Assembly: GCF_900187365.1 (NCBI RefSeq) | Contig: NZ_FYDG01000005.1 | Coordinates: 1-64,000, forward strand | DNA from: Rhodoblastus acidophilus | GTDB taxonomy: Bacteria > Pseudomonadota > Alphaproteobacteria > Rhizobiales > Beijerinckiaceae | Direction of reading: 5' to 3' | DNA length: 64,000 nucleotides | Shown here: positions 36,793 through 45,539 of the stretch, piece after piece | Numbering within the stretch: position 1 is the first letter of the stretch | Layout of the letters: each line of letters opens with the position of its first letter | The notes under the pieces: generated by a model | Database searches by the model: none | What the model was told of the DNA's origin: nothing | What the model saw: the letters and a program-made list of their open reading frames with translations, nothing else | Translations under genes and position numbers: made by a program

Positions 36793-38073
36793 ATGAACGC
36801 ACCTGCAAAAATCTCGCGCGCCTCGCGCGTCCAGCAAATCGTCACCCCGTTCGGGATCAAGGCCTGGCTGGTGGAGGATTACGCCGTGCCGCTGGTCGCG
36901 CTGGAATTCTCCTTCGAGGGCGGCGCCGCGCAGGATCCGCAAGGCAAGGCCGGCGCGGCCTCGATGCTGGCGGGCATGCTCGACGAGGGCGCGGGCCACC
37001 TCGATTCGGAGCAGTTTCAGCGCGCGCTCGACGATCACGCCATCCGCCTGCATTTTTCCGCCGACCGCGACGAACTCACCGGCCATTTGCAGACGCTGAC
37101 GCGCAATCTCGATAAAGCGTTCGAGTTGGTGACGCTGGCGCTCAACGCGCCGCGCTTCGACGCCGAACCGCTTGAGCGGGTGCGCGGCCAGATCAACGCC
37201 ATGCTGAAGCGCGAATCCAAGGATCCCGACGCCATGGCGGGACAGGCCTGGCGCCGCGCCGCCTGGCCGAACCATCCCTATGCGCGCTCGCCGCGCGGCG
37301 AGCTGGGCGAAGTGGACACGGTCGGGCGCGAGGATCTGGTGGCGCTGCACCGCAAGCTGCTGGCGCGCGACGCCTTGAAAATCGCGGTGGTCGGCGCCAT
37401 CGACGCGGCGACGCTGGCAACCAAGCTCGACGCCCTGTTCTCCGGCCTGCCGGCGCAAGCCGAACGCGCCCCGCTGCCGCAAACAAACATCGCCGGACTC
37501 GGCCGACGCGTGCTGGTCGATCTCGACGTGCCCCAGGCCAATATCCGTTACGGCCGGCCCGGCTTGACCCGCCACGACCCCGATTTCATCGCCGCCACCG
37601 TGGTCAATCACATCTGGGGCGGCGGCTCTTTCACTTCGCGGCTGTGGCAGGAGGTGCGCGAGAAGCGCGGCCTGACCTATTCGGTCTATTCCATGCTTTC
37701 GACGCCCAAAGCCTCGCCCGGCCTGATCGGCGCCACTTCGACCAAGAACGAGCGCGCCGCCGAATCGCTGTCGGTGATCTCGGAGGAAGCCCGGCGCATG
37801 GCCGAGGAAGGCCCGACCGCGGACGAGTTGGAGAAGGCGAAAAAATATCTCGTCGGCTCCTATGCGCTGCGCTTCGACACCTCGACCAAGATCGCGGGCC
37901 ACTTGCTGCAATTGCAGCAGGAGGGGTTTGCGCCGGATTATCTCGACCGCCGCAACGCCGAGATCGAGGCGGTGACGATCGAGGACGCCCGCCGCGTCGC
38001 CAGGCGCCTGCTCGGCGACGGGCAGTTTCTGGTCGCCGTGGTCGGACGTCCCGAGGGCCTCAACGCGGGCTGA
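36793..38073 (+). CDS. M16 family peptidase, non-catalytic partner subunit
   Basis: A 426-residue M16 homologue in which the HxxEH motif is replaced (GAASMLAGMLDEGAG), so it cannot bind zinc there. The Arg/Tyr pocket of partner subunits is suggested by the C-terminal EKRGLTYSVYSML segment, which occurs in the second half of the fold. The gene is 46 nt after its catalytic partner. Together they should make a heterodimeric clamshell. The ATG at 36793 was chosen over a TTG 18 nt upstream. Confidence 0.92.
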   Translation: MNAPAKISRASRVQQIVTPFGIKAWLVEDYAVPLVALEFSFEGGAAQDPQGKAGAASMLAGMLDEGAGHLDSEQFQRALDDHAIRLHFSADRDELTGHLQTLTRNLDKAFELVTLALNAPRFDAEPLERVRGQINAMLKRESKDPDAMAGQAWRRAAWPNHPYARSPRGELGEVDTVGREDLVALHRKLLARDALKIAVVGAIDAATLATKLDALFSGLPAQAERAPLPQTNIAGLGRRVLVDLDVPQANIRYGRPGLTRHDPDFIAATVVNHIWGGGSFTSRLWQEVREKRGLTYSVYSMLSTPKASPGLIGATSTKNERAAESLSVISEEARRMAEEGPTADELEKAKKYLVGSYALRFDTSTKIAGHLLQLQQEGFAPDYLDRRNAEIEAVTIEDARRVARRLLGDGQFLVAVVGRPEGLNAG

Positions 38074-38158
38074 TCGTTCGCGCGGCGCCCCCGCACGTCT
38101 CCTCCGGAATGTTGGCGTGATTGCAAAATCAGCGAGTGTTCCTTAATGGCGTGCCTGA

Positions 38159-39964
38159 ATGACCATCCGCCGTCTTGATCCGATTCTCGCCGACCGCATC
38201 GCCGCTGGCGAAGTGGTCGAGCGACCCGCCGCCGCCGTGAAGGAATTGGTGGAGAACGCGCTGGACGCCGGGGCGTCGCGCATCGACGTGACCATTGAGA
38301 ACGGCGGCCAGAGCCTGATTCGCGTCGTCGATGACGGCGCCGGCATGGACGAGACCGATTTGCGGCTCTGCGTCGAGCGCCACGCCACCTCGAAAATTCC
38401 CGACGGCGACCTCACCAATATCGCCACGCTCGGCTTTCGCGGCGAGGCCCTGCCCTCCATCGCCGCCGTGGCGCGGCTGGACATCCAGGCGCGGCCGCAA
38501 CACGCCGCGCAGGGTGCGCGGCTGCAGGTGGAGTTCGGCGAGGTCGGCGAGGTCAAGCCCGCCGCTTTGCCGTTTGGCGCGCGCGTCGAGGTGCGCGACC
38601 TGTTCGCCGCCACCCCGGCGCGGCTGAAATTCCTGAAAAGCACGCGGGCCGAGGCGCAGGCCGTGGCCGATGTGCTCAAGCGGCTCGCCATGGCCAACCA
38701 TGGCGTGCGTTTTTCGCTCGGCGGCGACGGCCTCGCCGGTTTCGATTATCAGGCCTGCCCGGACGGATTCGACGGGCTGCTGACCCGGTTGACCCAGGTT
38801 CTCGGCCGCGAATTCCGCGAAAACGCGCTGCAAGTCGAAGCGGTCCGGGAAAACCTGCGGCTGTGGGGCTTCGCCGGTCTGCCGACCTGGCATCGCGCCA
38901 ACGCGAGCGCCCAATATGTGTTCGTCAATGGTCGGCCGGTGCGGGACAAGCTGTTCGCCGGGGCGATCCGCGCCGCCTATATGGATTTTCTCAGCAGCGA
39001 CCGCCATCCGACGCTGGCGCTGTTCCTCGACTGCCCGCCGCGGCAGGTGGACGTCAACGTCCATCCGGCCAAGGCGGAAGTGCGGTTCGCCGATTCCGGG
39101 CTGGTGCGCGGCTTTGTCATTGGCGCGCTGAAACAGGCTTTGGCCTCGGCGCTGCATCGCGCCACGCCGTCGCTGGCGCCGCGCGCGCTGGAGCAATTCG
39201 CGCAGAACCGCCCGGCGGCGCCGAAAAACTGGGACTGGCGCGCCTCGCCCGCCGCGCCGGAACCGCCCTTCGCGCCGCAAATGCGGCCGTCGCAGGCCTT
39301 CGCCTTCGAGGAAGCCGGCCCCGGCGCGCCGCCCGCCGCCGACGCGCGGCCGCATCTGGCGCCGATCGCGGAGGAAGCCCTCGACGCCCCGCTCGGCGCG
39401 GCGCGGGCCCAGTTGCACGAGACCTATATTGTGGCGCAGACCCGCGACGGGCTGGTGCTGGTGGACCAGCACGCCGCCCATGAGCGGCTGGTTTACGAGC
39501 GCCTGAAAAAACAACGCGCCGAGGCTGGCGTGGCGCGGCAGGCGCTGCTGTCGCCCTATATCGTCGATCTCGACCCCGCCGACGCCGCGCGCCTTGTCGA
39601 AGCCGAACCGCTGCTCGCTTCGCTCGGCCTCGCGCTTGAACCGTTCGGCCCGGGGGCCGTCGCGGTGCATGAAACCCCGGCCGCGCTGAAAATCGGCGCG
39701 CTCGATGCGCTGCTGCGCGATCTCGCCTGCTCGCTGGCGGAGGACGGCGCCGCCGCGCCGCTGGAGAAAAAACTCGACCATGTGCTGGCGACGATGGCCT
39801 GCCATCATTCCGTCCGCGCGGGCCGGCGGCTCGCCCCGGAGGAAATGAACGCGTTATTGCGCGAAATGGAGCGCACCCCCGGCGCCGGCCAGTGCAACCA
39901 CGGCCGCCCGACCTATGTCGAATTGAAGCTGGCGGATATTGAAAAGCTGTTTGGCCGCAAATGA
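38159..39964 (+). CDS. mutL: DNA mismatch repair protein MutL, endonuclease-type
   Basis: A 601-residue MutL with an N-terminal GHKL ATPase (KELVENALDAGA, GFRGEAL) to about 330, a Pro/Ala linker, and a C-terminal dimerisation domain. The latter contains DQHAAHERLVYE, which fits the DQHA(X)2E(X)4E nicking motif, and the ACHHSVRAGR and QCNHGRPT segments that hold its metal site. MutL of this type nicks the daughter strand itself, consistent with the lack of MutH and Dam in most Alphaproteobacteria. slyX follows 12 nt after the stop. Confidence 0.96.
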   Translation: MTIRRLDPILADRIAAGEVVERPAAAVKELVENALDAGASRIDVTIENGGQSLIRVVDDGAGMDETDLRLCVERHATSKIPDGDLTNIATLGFRGEALPSIAAVARLDIQARPQHAAQGARLQVEFGEVGEVKPAALPFGARVEVRDLFAATPARLKFLKSTRAEAQAVADVLKRLAMANHGVRFSLGGDGLAGFDYQACPDGFDGLLTRLTQVLGREFRENALQVEAVRENLRLWGFAGLPTWHRANASAQYVFVNGRPVRDKLFAGAIRAAYMDFLSSDRHPTLALFLDCPPRQVDVNVHPAKAEVRFADSGLVRGFVIGALKQALASALHRATPSLAPRALEQFAQNRPAAPKNWDWRASPAAPEPPFAPQMRPSQAFAFEEAGPGAPPAADARPHLAPIAEEALDAPLGAARAQLHETYIVAQTRDGLVLVDQHAAHERLVYERLKKQRAEAGVARQALLSPYIVDLDPADAARLVEAEPLLASLGLALEPFGPGAVAVHETPAALKIGALDALLRDLACSLAEDGAAAPLEKKLDHVLATMACHHSVRAGRRLAPEEMNALLREMERTPGAGQCNHGRPTYVELKLADIEKLFGRK

Positions 39965-39976
39965 GAAGGAACAATC

Positions 39977-40177
39977 ATGGGGCCGCTTGAAGCGCGCGTC
40001 GACGAATTGGAAGCGCTTTATGCGCATCAGGAGCGCACGGTGCAGGAGTTGAGCGATCTCGTCGCCGGCCAATGGGCGCGCATTGACGCGCTGACGCGCG
40101 AGGTGCTGCGCCTGCGCGAGGACGTGCAGGGTTTGAGCCAGCGCACGGCGCCCGACCGCCCGCCGCCGCATTACTGA
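39977..40177 (+). CDS. slyX: SlyX family protein
   Basis: A 66-residue soluble coiled-coil protein. Residues 3-48 form a heptad helix (EARVDELEALYAHQERTVQELSD) and the C terminus ends PPHY as in most SlyX proteins. No function is established beyond association with slyD in Enterobacteria. AGAAGGAA before the ATG and only 12 nt from mutL suggest shared transcription. Confidence 0.9.
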   Translation: MGPLEARVDELEALYAHQERTVQELSDLVAGQWARIDALTREVLRLREDVQGLSQRTAPDRPPPHY

Positions 40178-40289
40178 TGCGGCCTCACGAAGCGTCCTGC
40201 CGGGAGCGCCGCGCCTGCGCTGTTGTGGTGCGTGACTTTATCGTCAATTGGCGCCAAAACAGCGCCGGACTTTCTTCCGAGGCTCCTCC

Positions 40290-40988
40290 ATGTCCATGAT
40301 CGAATCCATCCGCAAGCAGGTTGTCCCGGTCCATCCGGAAGGCCGCAATTTCATCATCCTGTTCGGCATCGGCGCCGTGATCCTGCATTATATCTGGTCG
40401 CCGCTCGGCTGGATCGGAGCGATCGCGACGCTGTGGTGCGCCTATTTCTTCCGCGATCCTCAGCGCGTCACCCCGGTGCAGGACGGGCTGGTGGTCGCCC
40501 CGGCTGACGGCTACGTCTGCTCGATCGGACAATTCGCCCCGCCGCCGGAACTCGGCCTCGGGCCGGAGCCGATGCAGCGCGTCAGCATTTTCATGAGCGT
40601 GTTCGACTGCCATGTGAACCGCGCGCCGGTCACCGGCCGCGTCACCCGCATCGCCTACAAGCCCGGCGTGTTCGTCAACGCCGATCTGGACAAGGCCAGC
40701 GAGGACAATGAGCGCAACGGCCTGCTGATCGACGCCGCCCAGGGCACGTTCGGCGTGGTGCAGATCGCCGGCCTGATCGCCCGCCGCATCCTCAGCTTCG
40801 TCCACGAAGGCCAGAATCTCGGCGTCGGCGACCGTTTCGGGCTGATCCGCTTCGGCTCGCGCGTCGATGTCTACATGCCTCCGGGCGCGCGTCTCATGGT
40901 CGGCCTGGGCTCGCGCGCCACAGCCGGTGAAACCGTCTTGGCCGACTACGGACCGGCCGCTCAGGAACGGCCCTACAAGGTCGCATGA
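40290..40988 (+). CDS. psd: phosphatidylserine decarboxylase
   Basis: Inner-membrane enzyme that makes phosphatidylethanolamine from phosphatidylserine. The 232-residue proenzyme has a hydrophobic stretch near 25-45, then [17 protein letters not shown] and the serine self-cleavage site in RFGSRVDVY, where the Gly-Ser bond is cut to produce the pyruvoyl cofactor. This matches the short, Psd-A-like form of Alphaproteobacteria. The ATG at 40290 has a second ATG 6 nt inward. pssA starts 1 nt after the psd stop, so both head-group enzymes are coregulated. Confidence 0.95.
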   Translation: MSMIESIRKQVVPVHPEGRNFIILFGIGAVILHYIWSPLGWIGAIATLWCAYFFRDPQRVTPVQDGLVVAPADGYVCSIGQFAPPPELGLGPEPMQRVSIFMSVFDCHVNRAPVTGRVTRIAYKPGVFVNADLDKASEDNERNGLLIDAAQGTFGVVQIAGLIARRILSFVHEGQNLGVGDRFGLIRFGSRVDVYMPPGARLMVGLGSRATAGETVLADYGPAAQERPYKVA

Positions 40989-40989
40989 C

Positions 40990-41847
40990 ATGTCTCAAGA
41001 ACCCCAAGCCGACGCCAAGCCTTACCCCACGCGCGCCCGAATCGGGCCGCGCGGGCTGCGCGGCCTGCCCCTGCGTTTCGTCATCCCCAATGTCGTCACC
41101 CTGCTGGCGCTGTGCGCGGGCCTGACCGCGATTCGGCTGGCGGCGGACGGCCATCTGGAAAGCGCGGTGCTGGCCATTGTCGTCGCCGCCGTGCTGGATG
41201 GCGTGGACGGGCGCATCGCCCGCGCGCTCAAGGGCTCGACGCGATTCGGCGCGGAGCTGGACTCGCTGGCCGATTTCATTGACTTCGGCGTGGCGCCGGG
41301 CCTCGTGCTGTATTTCTGGTCGCTGCATCAGCTGGGGACGCTCGGCTGGGTCGCCGTGCTGTTCTTCGCCATCGCCGCCGCGCTGCGCCTCGCCCGGTTC
41401 AACGTGATGATCGACGATCCCGACCGCCCCGCCTGGATGACCAAGTTCTTCACGGGCATGCCGGCGCCGGCGGGCGCCATCGTGGTGCTGCTGCCGCTCT
41501 ACCTGCATCTGGTGTTCGGCTTCGAGACCACGCCGAAAGCCTCCGTGCTGGAGGCGGGCTATGTGCTGCTGGTGGCGCTGCTGATGGCGAGCCGAATCCC
41601 GCATTATTCCGGCAAGAGCCTGGGACGGGTGCCGCGCGACAAATTCATCTTCGTGCTGTTCGTCGTGGCGGCGGCGCTGGTGATGCTGGCCTTCTTCCCG
41701 ATGCAGATGCTGATCGGCCTCAGCCTGCTCTATCTCGGCATGATCCCCGCTTCGATCCGCGCCTACAAGACCCTCGCGGCGGCGGACGGGGCTGGCGAGA
41801 CGGCGCGCAAAGACGAGCCCGATGCCGCTCAAGTACCGCCGGCTTGA
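40990..41847 (+). CDS. pssA: CDP-diacylglycerol-serine O-phosphatidyltransferase
   Basis: Makes phosphatidylserine from CDP-diacylglycerol and serine in the membrane. The 285-residue protein has the CDP-alcohol phosphotransferase motif DGVDGRIARALKG...ELDSLADF near 70-100, and six or more hydrophobic helices. The type II, integral enzyme typical of Rhizobiales. Start fixed by the tight 1-nt spacing to psd. The 3' end overlaps phzF by 26 nt. Confidence 0.95.
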   Translation: MSQEPQADAKPYPTRARIGPRGLRGLPLRFVIPNVVTLLALCAGLTAIRLAADGHLESAVLAIVVAAVLDGVDGRIARALKGSTRFGAELDSLADFIDFGVAPGLVLYFWSLHQLGTLGWVAVLFFAIAAALRLARFNVMIDDPDRPAWMTKFFTGMPAPAGAIVVLLPLYLHLVFGFETTPKASVLEAGYVLLVALLMASRIPHYSGKSLGRVPRDKFIFVLFVVAAALVMLAFFPMQMLIGLSLLYLGMIPASIRAYKTLAAADGAGETARKDEPDAAQVPPA

Positions 41848-42742
41848 CGTCTTCTCCGAACGACCGCTGGCGGGCCGCCCGCTAGCGGTCGTGCTCGACG
41901 CCGACGGTCTCGCGCCCGCGCGCATGCAGCAGATCGCGCGCGAGTTCAACCTGCCGGAAACCGTCTTCCTGCTCAAGCCGCGCGATCCCGTCAACACAGC
42001 GCGGCTGCGCATCTTCACCCCCACCGTCGAACGGCCTTTCGCCGGCGCCGCCACCATCGGCGCCGCCGCGCTGATCGCCTTCGAACGCGCGCGCGACATG
42101 CTCGGCCGCGCCCCGATTCGCGTGGCGCTGGAGGAGGAGATTGGCGTGATCGTTTGCGAAGTCGCGCGCATCAATGGCGCGCTGCGGGCGCAATTCGTCG
42201 CGCCGCATCCGCCGGAAATCGTGGACGCGCCCGTCGGTGCGGTCCGTCTCGCGGCGGCGCTCGGACTCGCGCCCGACGAGATCGGCTTCGACGCGCACCA
42301 TCCCATGCTCGCCAGCGCCGGCCTGCCTTTCGCCTTCGTTCCCGTGGCGAACCGGGCCGCGCTGGACCGGGCCGCGCCCGACGCCCGGGCGCTCGCCAAA
42401 ATCCTGCCGCTGGCGCGCCCGCCGGTCAGCCTTTACACACGCGAGACGGACGATCCCGCCCACCATGTCCAAGTCCGCGTGTTCGGCGCCAGCCACGCCG
42501 CCCGGAACGGAGCCCTGGCCGAGGAGGCCGCGAGCGGAGTCGCCGCCATCGCCTTCGCGGCCATCGCCCAAAGGTTCGAACGCCCCGAAGATGGCGAACA
42601 CCTCCTGTGCATCGAGCAGGGCTATGCGATGGGCCGCCCGAGTCTGATCGCCTTGACACTGCAGATCGAACGGGGCGCGCTGATCCAGGTGGAGGTCGGC
42701 GGCGCCAGCGTGATCCTGGGCGAAGGAACATTGACCCTATGA
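41822..42742 (+). CDS. PhzF family isomerase-like protein
   Basis: A 306-residue protein of the PhzF/diaminopimelate-epimerase fold. It begins YRRLDVFSERPLAGRPLAVVLDADGL, then EFNLPETVFL with the catalytic Glu, and RIFTPTVERPFAGAATIGAAALI; the last block usually reads F-PFCGHPTLG, here with Ala in place of Cys. Most bacterial members are of unknown function; true phenazine synthesis is excluded by the lack of other phz genes. The ATG lies 26 nt before the pssA stop, an overlap larger than usual. It is followed by a strong bidirectional terminator. Confidence 0.9.
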   Translation: MPLKYRRLDVFSERPLAGRPLAVVLDADGLAPARMQQIAREFNLPETVFLLKPRDPVNTARLRIFTPTVERPFAGAATIGAAALIAFERARDMLGRAPIRVALEEEIGVIVCEVARINGALRAQFVAPHPPEIVDAPVGAVRLAAALGLAPDEIGFDAHHPMLASAGLPFAFVPVANRAALDRAAPDARALAKILPLARPPVSLYTRETDDPAHHVQVRVFGASHAARNGALAEEAASGVAAIAFAAIAQRFERPEDGEHLLCIEQGYAMGRPSLIALTLQIERGALIQVEVGGASVILGEGTLTL

Positions 42743-42743
42743 T

Positions 42744-42776
42744 AAAAGGCCGCCGGGAACTTTCCGGCGGCCATTT
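42744..42776. terminator. bidirectional rho-independent terminator
   Basis: A perfect 9-bp stem, GGCCGCCGG (42748-42756) with CCGGCGGCC (42764-42772), and a 7-nt loop. On the minus strand it is followed by TTTTATC and ends the phasin gene; on the plus strand by ATTTG and ends phzF. It lies in the 59-nt gap between the two convergent genes. Confidence 0.88.
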
Positions 42777-42801
42777 GACGCAGGCGTGCAGGATTTATCT
42801 T

Positions 42802-43257
42802 TTACCCCCGGCCGCCGCGTACGGCCGATTGGGCGGTTTCGGCGGTTTTCTCAACGACATCGGCGGCATGGCCGCCCATCTTGCGGGTGAGATCCGAAGC
42901 CTGCTGCGCGCCTTCCTGGCCGGCCTGAGCGAATGTGGACGCAAATTCGCGCGCCGATTGGGCCAGTTCCTGAGGCGTGGAGATCGCGAGTTCGGCGATC
43001 TTGCGATAGTGATTGGTGGTGGCTTCGTACGATTCCTTCAGCAATTCCGACTGAATGGTCGTGACCTCCTGAAGCGATTGCGCGTTCCGCAAACGCTCGG
43101 CGGCTTTGGTGCCGGCCCCGATGTTTTCCTCCGACATTTTCGCAAATTCGCCCGCGATTTCCTGGGCCTTGCGTCCGACGCTGGTCACGCTGCCGAAAAA
43201 GGTCCGGAAGCTGGAGACCGCTGTATGTTCCATTGGCTGCTGCTGGGGTGACGCCAT
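42802..43257 (-). CDS. phasin family protein
   Basis: A 151-residue PHB granule-coating protein. The sequence is mostly one amphipathic helix (SSFRTFFGSVTSVGRKAQEIAGEF... to STFAQAGQEGAQQASDLTRKMGGH) as in the phasin_2 family; the N terminus is Gln-rich and the C terminus Ala-rich. The ATG at 43257 has AAGGATCG upstream and is preferred to an in-frame ATG 18 nt earlier. It acts at the granule surface to set granule size and number. Its presence with bdhA and an MmgR-like RNA indicates an active PHB cycle. Confidence 0.9.
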   Translation of the reverse strand: MASPQQQPMEHTAVSSFRTFFGSVTSVGRKAQEIAGEFAKMSEENIGAGTKAAERLRNAQSLQEVTTIQSELLKESYEATTNHYRKIAELAISTPQELAQSAREFASTFAQAGQEGAQQASDLTRKMGGHAADVVEKTAETAQSAVRGGRG

Positions 43258-43377
43258 TGTCGATCCTTCCCTCATGCCGCCCTTGCTCGCGCAGGGCTGG
43301 ACCCCGGTAACCCCGCGCCGCGGCGATAGTTCCTGCCTGAAGACCTCGTAGATCTACCCGACGCGGCGCCTCCGCGC

Positions 43378-44040
43378 TCAAACCGCCGCCTGCAGCTCCG
43401 CGCCCTCTTCGCCGGCGCGATTGATTCGGGGTGAAATGGCGTAAAAGACGATGGCGTCGTCCGGCGCCGGCCGCAACAGCGCAAGACGCGGCGCGACGGT
43501 CTCGTCGGGATTGAGCCAGGCGTCGAAATCTTCGGGCGCCAGGATCGCCGGCATGCGGTCGTGGATCGCGGCGGTCGCGCCATTGGCCGAGGTCGTGATG
43601 ACGCACACGGTGTCGATTTCGCCGCCCGACGGGTCGAGATAGGTTTCCCACAGCCCGGCGAAGGCCAGCAGCCCGCCGTCGGCGCGGCGGAATAGAAACG
43701 GCGTTTTCGGGCCGGACAGATTGGCGCGCCATTCATACCAGGCGTCGGCGGGAATCAGGCAGCGGCGCCGCCGCAGCGCCGCGCGAAAGCTGGGCTTTTC
43801 CGCCAGCGTCTCGGCGCGGGCGTTGATCAGCAAGGGGAATTTCTTGACGTCTTTGACAAAGCCCGGAAGGAAGCCCCACCGCGCCAGCATGAAATGGCGT
43901 CCGTCGCGGCGCGCGGCCACCAGGGCGATCGGCTGCGTCGGCGCAATATTGTAGCGCGGCGGGAAATTGGGCTGTTCAAGAAAGCGAAAATAGGCGCGCA
44001 CCGCTTCGGGCGGCGCGGTGAGCGCAAAACGTCCGCACAT
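43378..44040 (-). CDS. SOS response-associated peptidase (SRAP, YedK/HMCES)
   Basis: A 220-residue SRAP protein that cross-links covalently to abasic sites in single-stranded DNA through Cys2, exposed after removal of Met1. MCGRFAL at the N terminus, NIAPTQ near 33, INARAETL near 72, and the AWYEW and HDRMP (catalytic His) segments are all present. The ATG at 44040 fixes Cys2. It is divergent from csp1 across 84 bp. Family knowledge supports abasic-site protection during replication; no SOS box was identified. Confidence 0.93.
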   Translation of the reverse strand: MCGRFALTAPPEAVRAYFRFLEQPNFPPRYNIAPTQPIALVAARRDGRHFMLARWGFLPGFVKDVKKFPLLINARAETLAEKPSFRAALRRRRCLIPADAWYEWRANLSGPKTPFLFRRADGGLLAFAGLWETYLDPSGGEIDTVCVITTSANGATAAIHDRMPAILAPEDFDAWLNPDETVAPRLALLRPAPDDAIVFYAISPRINRAGEEGAELQAAV

Positions 44041-44052
44041 GGCGCCTCCATT

Positions 44053-44081
44053 CTTCCGGTCAGGCCAGGGCTTGATATAAT
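44053..44081 (+). promoter_or_regulatory. sigma-70-type promoter of csp1
   Basis: A perfect -10 box TATAAT at 44076-44081. A CTTCCG at 44053-44058 sits 17 bp upstream as a weak -35. Transcription would start near 44088, giving a leader of about 37 nt with GGGGAGAGG before the ATG. No CsoR- or CueR-like operator is obvious. Confidence 0.72.
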
Positions 44082-44124
44082 GCCGGCGACAACGGCCGGG
44101 AAGGCCGCGAGGGGAGAGGATGCC

Positions 44125-44544
44125 ATGGAGCGTCGTGAATTTCTCGGGGCCGTCGCGGCGGCGGCGCTGGCCACGCCCGCGCTGGCCGAGGAGCGTCAAC
44201 ATTCGATGCACCCGGCCAAATACAAGGCTTTGCAGGACGCCAGCGGCCATTGCGTCGCCGCCGCCAACGATTGCCTGCGCCATTGCGTCGGCATGCTGGC
44301 GATGAAAGATCTCTCCATGAGCGGCTGCGTCAACACCGCGACCCAGGTGGCCGCCGCCTGTGGGGCGCTGCAAACGCTCGCCGCGCTGAATTCGCCCGCC
44401 GTTCCCGCCTTCGCCAAGGCGACGGAGGAAATTTGCCTCGCCTGCCAGAAGGAATGCGAGAAATTCCCGGAGACCGCCGAATGCAAGGCCTGCGCCGAGT
44501 CCTGCCGGGCCTGCGCCGAGGAATGTCGCAAGGCCGCGGCCTGA
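44125..44544 (+). CDS. csp1: copper-storage protein, Csp1-like (four-helix bundle)
   Basis: Exported copper-binding protein of 139 residues. The N terminus ERREFLGAVAAAALATPALA is a Tat signal. The mature part has 13 cysteines, all in helical CxxC/CxxxC-style pairs: HCV, DCL, HCV, SGC, AAC, EIC, LACQKEC, AECKAC, ESC, RAC, EEC. The spacing follows Methylosinus trichosporium Csp1, which buries up to 13 Cu(I) in a four-helix bundle and supplies the methane monooxygenase. The order His-Cys-Val-Ala, LRHC, QKECEKFPE, AECKACAESC is recognisable. Distinction from the cytosolic Csp3 form rests on the Tat signal. Start at 44125 has a strong ribosome site. Downstream genes are unrelated. Confidence 0.9.
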   Translation: MERREFLGAVAAAALATPALAEERQHSMHPAKYKALQDASGHCVAAANDCLRHCVGMLAMKDLSMSGCVNTATQVAAACGALQTLAALNSPAVPAFAKATEEICLACQKECEKFPETAECKACAESCRACAEECRKAAA

Positions 44545-44611
44545 TCATGCGCTTCGGCGCGAAGGCGCCGGACTGCCGGGCCTTCATGCCGAAACCTGGC
44601 GAAAGTCCGCC

Positions 44612-45400
44612 TCAGCGCTTGATGACGGCGCGATAGGCGCGCCAGGCGGCATGGCCGGCGAGCGGCAGGGTCACAGCCAATCCAACGTAAAAGAACGCCA
44701 TGCCCGCGAACACCAGACCGGCGAGCAGGGCCGCCCACAGCGCCATCGGGCCGGGGTTGGCGGCGACGGCGGCGAAACTCGTCCCGACGGCTTCCATCAG
44801 CCCCACCTTGCGGTCGAGCATGAGTTGCAGCGCAAAAGCCCCGCCGGCGAAAACCACCGCGGCGAATCCCGCGCCCAGCAGCCCAAACAGCGCCAGAAAC
44901 TGCAAGCCGCCAGCGGTGGCGAACGTCGTCGTGAGCAGTCCGTCCAGCGACAGGCTGGCCTGTGGCGGGAACACCAGCGCATAGAGAATCTGCGACAGCC
45001 GCATCCACACCAGGAACACGCCAAGCAGCGCGGCGGCGAGTCCGAACACCGCCGGCGCATCCTCGCGCCAGGCGCCGAACGCATGGATCAGCGACGGTTT
45101 GCGGCCCCGTTCGAGATCGCGGCTAATCGCCTGAAAGCCGACCGTCAGCGCCGGACCGAGCAACAGGAAGCCGCAGGAGGCCGGCAGCAGCAAATAAAGC
45201 GCGTCCGTGGACCAGAGCAGGCCGGCGATCGCCAATCCCAGGCAGGCGAACACGCCGCCATAGACAAGACTTGCCGCAGGCGCCGCCGCGAAATCGCGGA
45301 AGCCCTGCTCGAACCAGGGTTGGACGTCGGCGAGATCGACGCGATTGATGCGATCCGCATAAGGCCAACGCGGCGTGTCGCTGTGCAAGATAGTGGCCAT
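44612..45400 (-). CDS. DUF2189 membrane protein
   Basis: A 262-residue integral membrane protein with about six helices, of the DUF2189 family often annotated as a predicted cytochrome c oxidase-associated protein, though no heme or copper ligands are recognisable. The N-terminal pattern WPYADRINRVDLADVQPWFEQGFRDF is characteristic. Function unknown. The promoter region just upstream holds a 12-bp direct repeat (45430-45458). It is convergent with csp1 across 67 bp. Confidence 0.87.
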   Translation of the reverse strand: MATILHSDTPRWPYADRINRVDLADVQPWFEQGFRDFAAAPAASLVYGGVFACLGLAIAGLLWSTDALYLLLPASCGFLLLGPALTVGFQAISRDLERGRKPSLIHAFGAWREDAPAVFGLAAALLGVFLVWMRLSQILYALVFPPQASLSLDGLLTTTFATAGGLQFLALFGLLGAGFAAVVFAGGAFALQLMLDRKVGLMEAVGTSFAAVAANPGPMALWAALLAGLVFAGMAFFYVGLAVTLPLAGHAAWRAYRAVIKR

Positions 45401-45429
45401 GAACTCCCCCCAATTGGCGCGTCGTCAAA

Positions 45430-45458
45430 TCGGGCGCGCCTTCAGGTCGGGCGCGCCT
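45430..45458. repeat. 12-bp direct repeat upstream of DUF2189 gene
   Basis: TCGGGCGCGCCT occurs at 45430-45441 and 45447-45458, a 17-bp period with only 5 nt between. It lies 30-58 nt before the ATG at 45400, where a regulator could block or recruit RNA polymerase. No partner is known. Confidence 0.5.
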
Positions 45459-45539
45459 CAGATTGCGCTGGGGAAATTCGAACGTAAAATCCCGGCCGTC
45501 ACAAGGCGAAGCGACCGGCCACACGCAGAAGTGATGGGA

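Noticed and set aside
41822-42742. Phenazine biosynthesis locus
   Set aside because: PhzF-like folds are common in non-producers; no other phz genes present.
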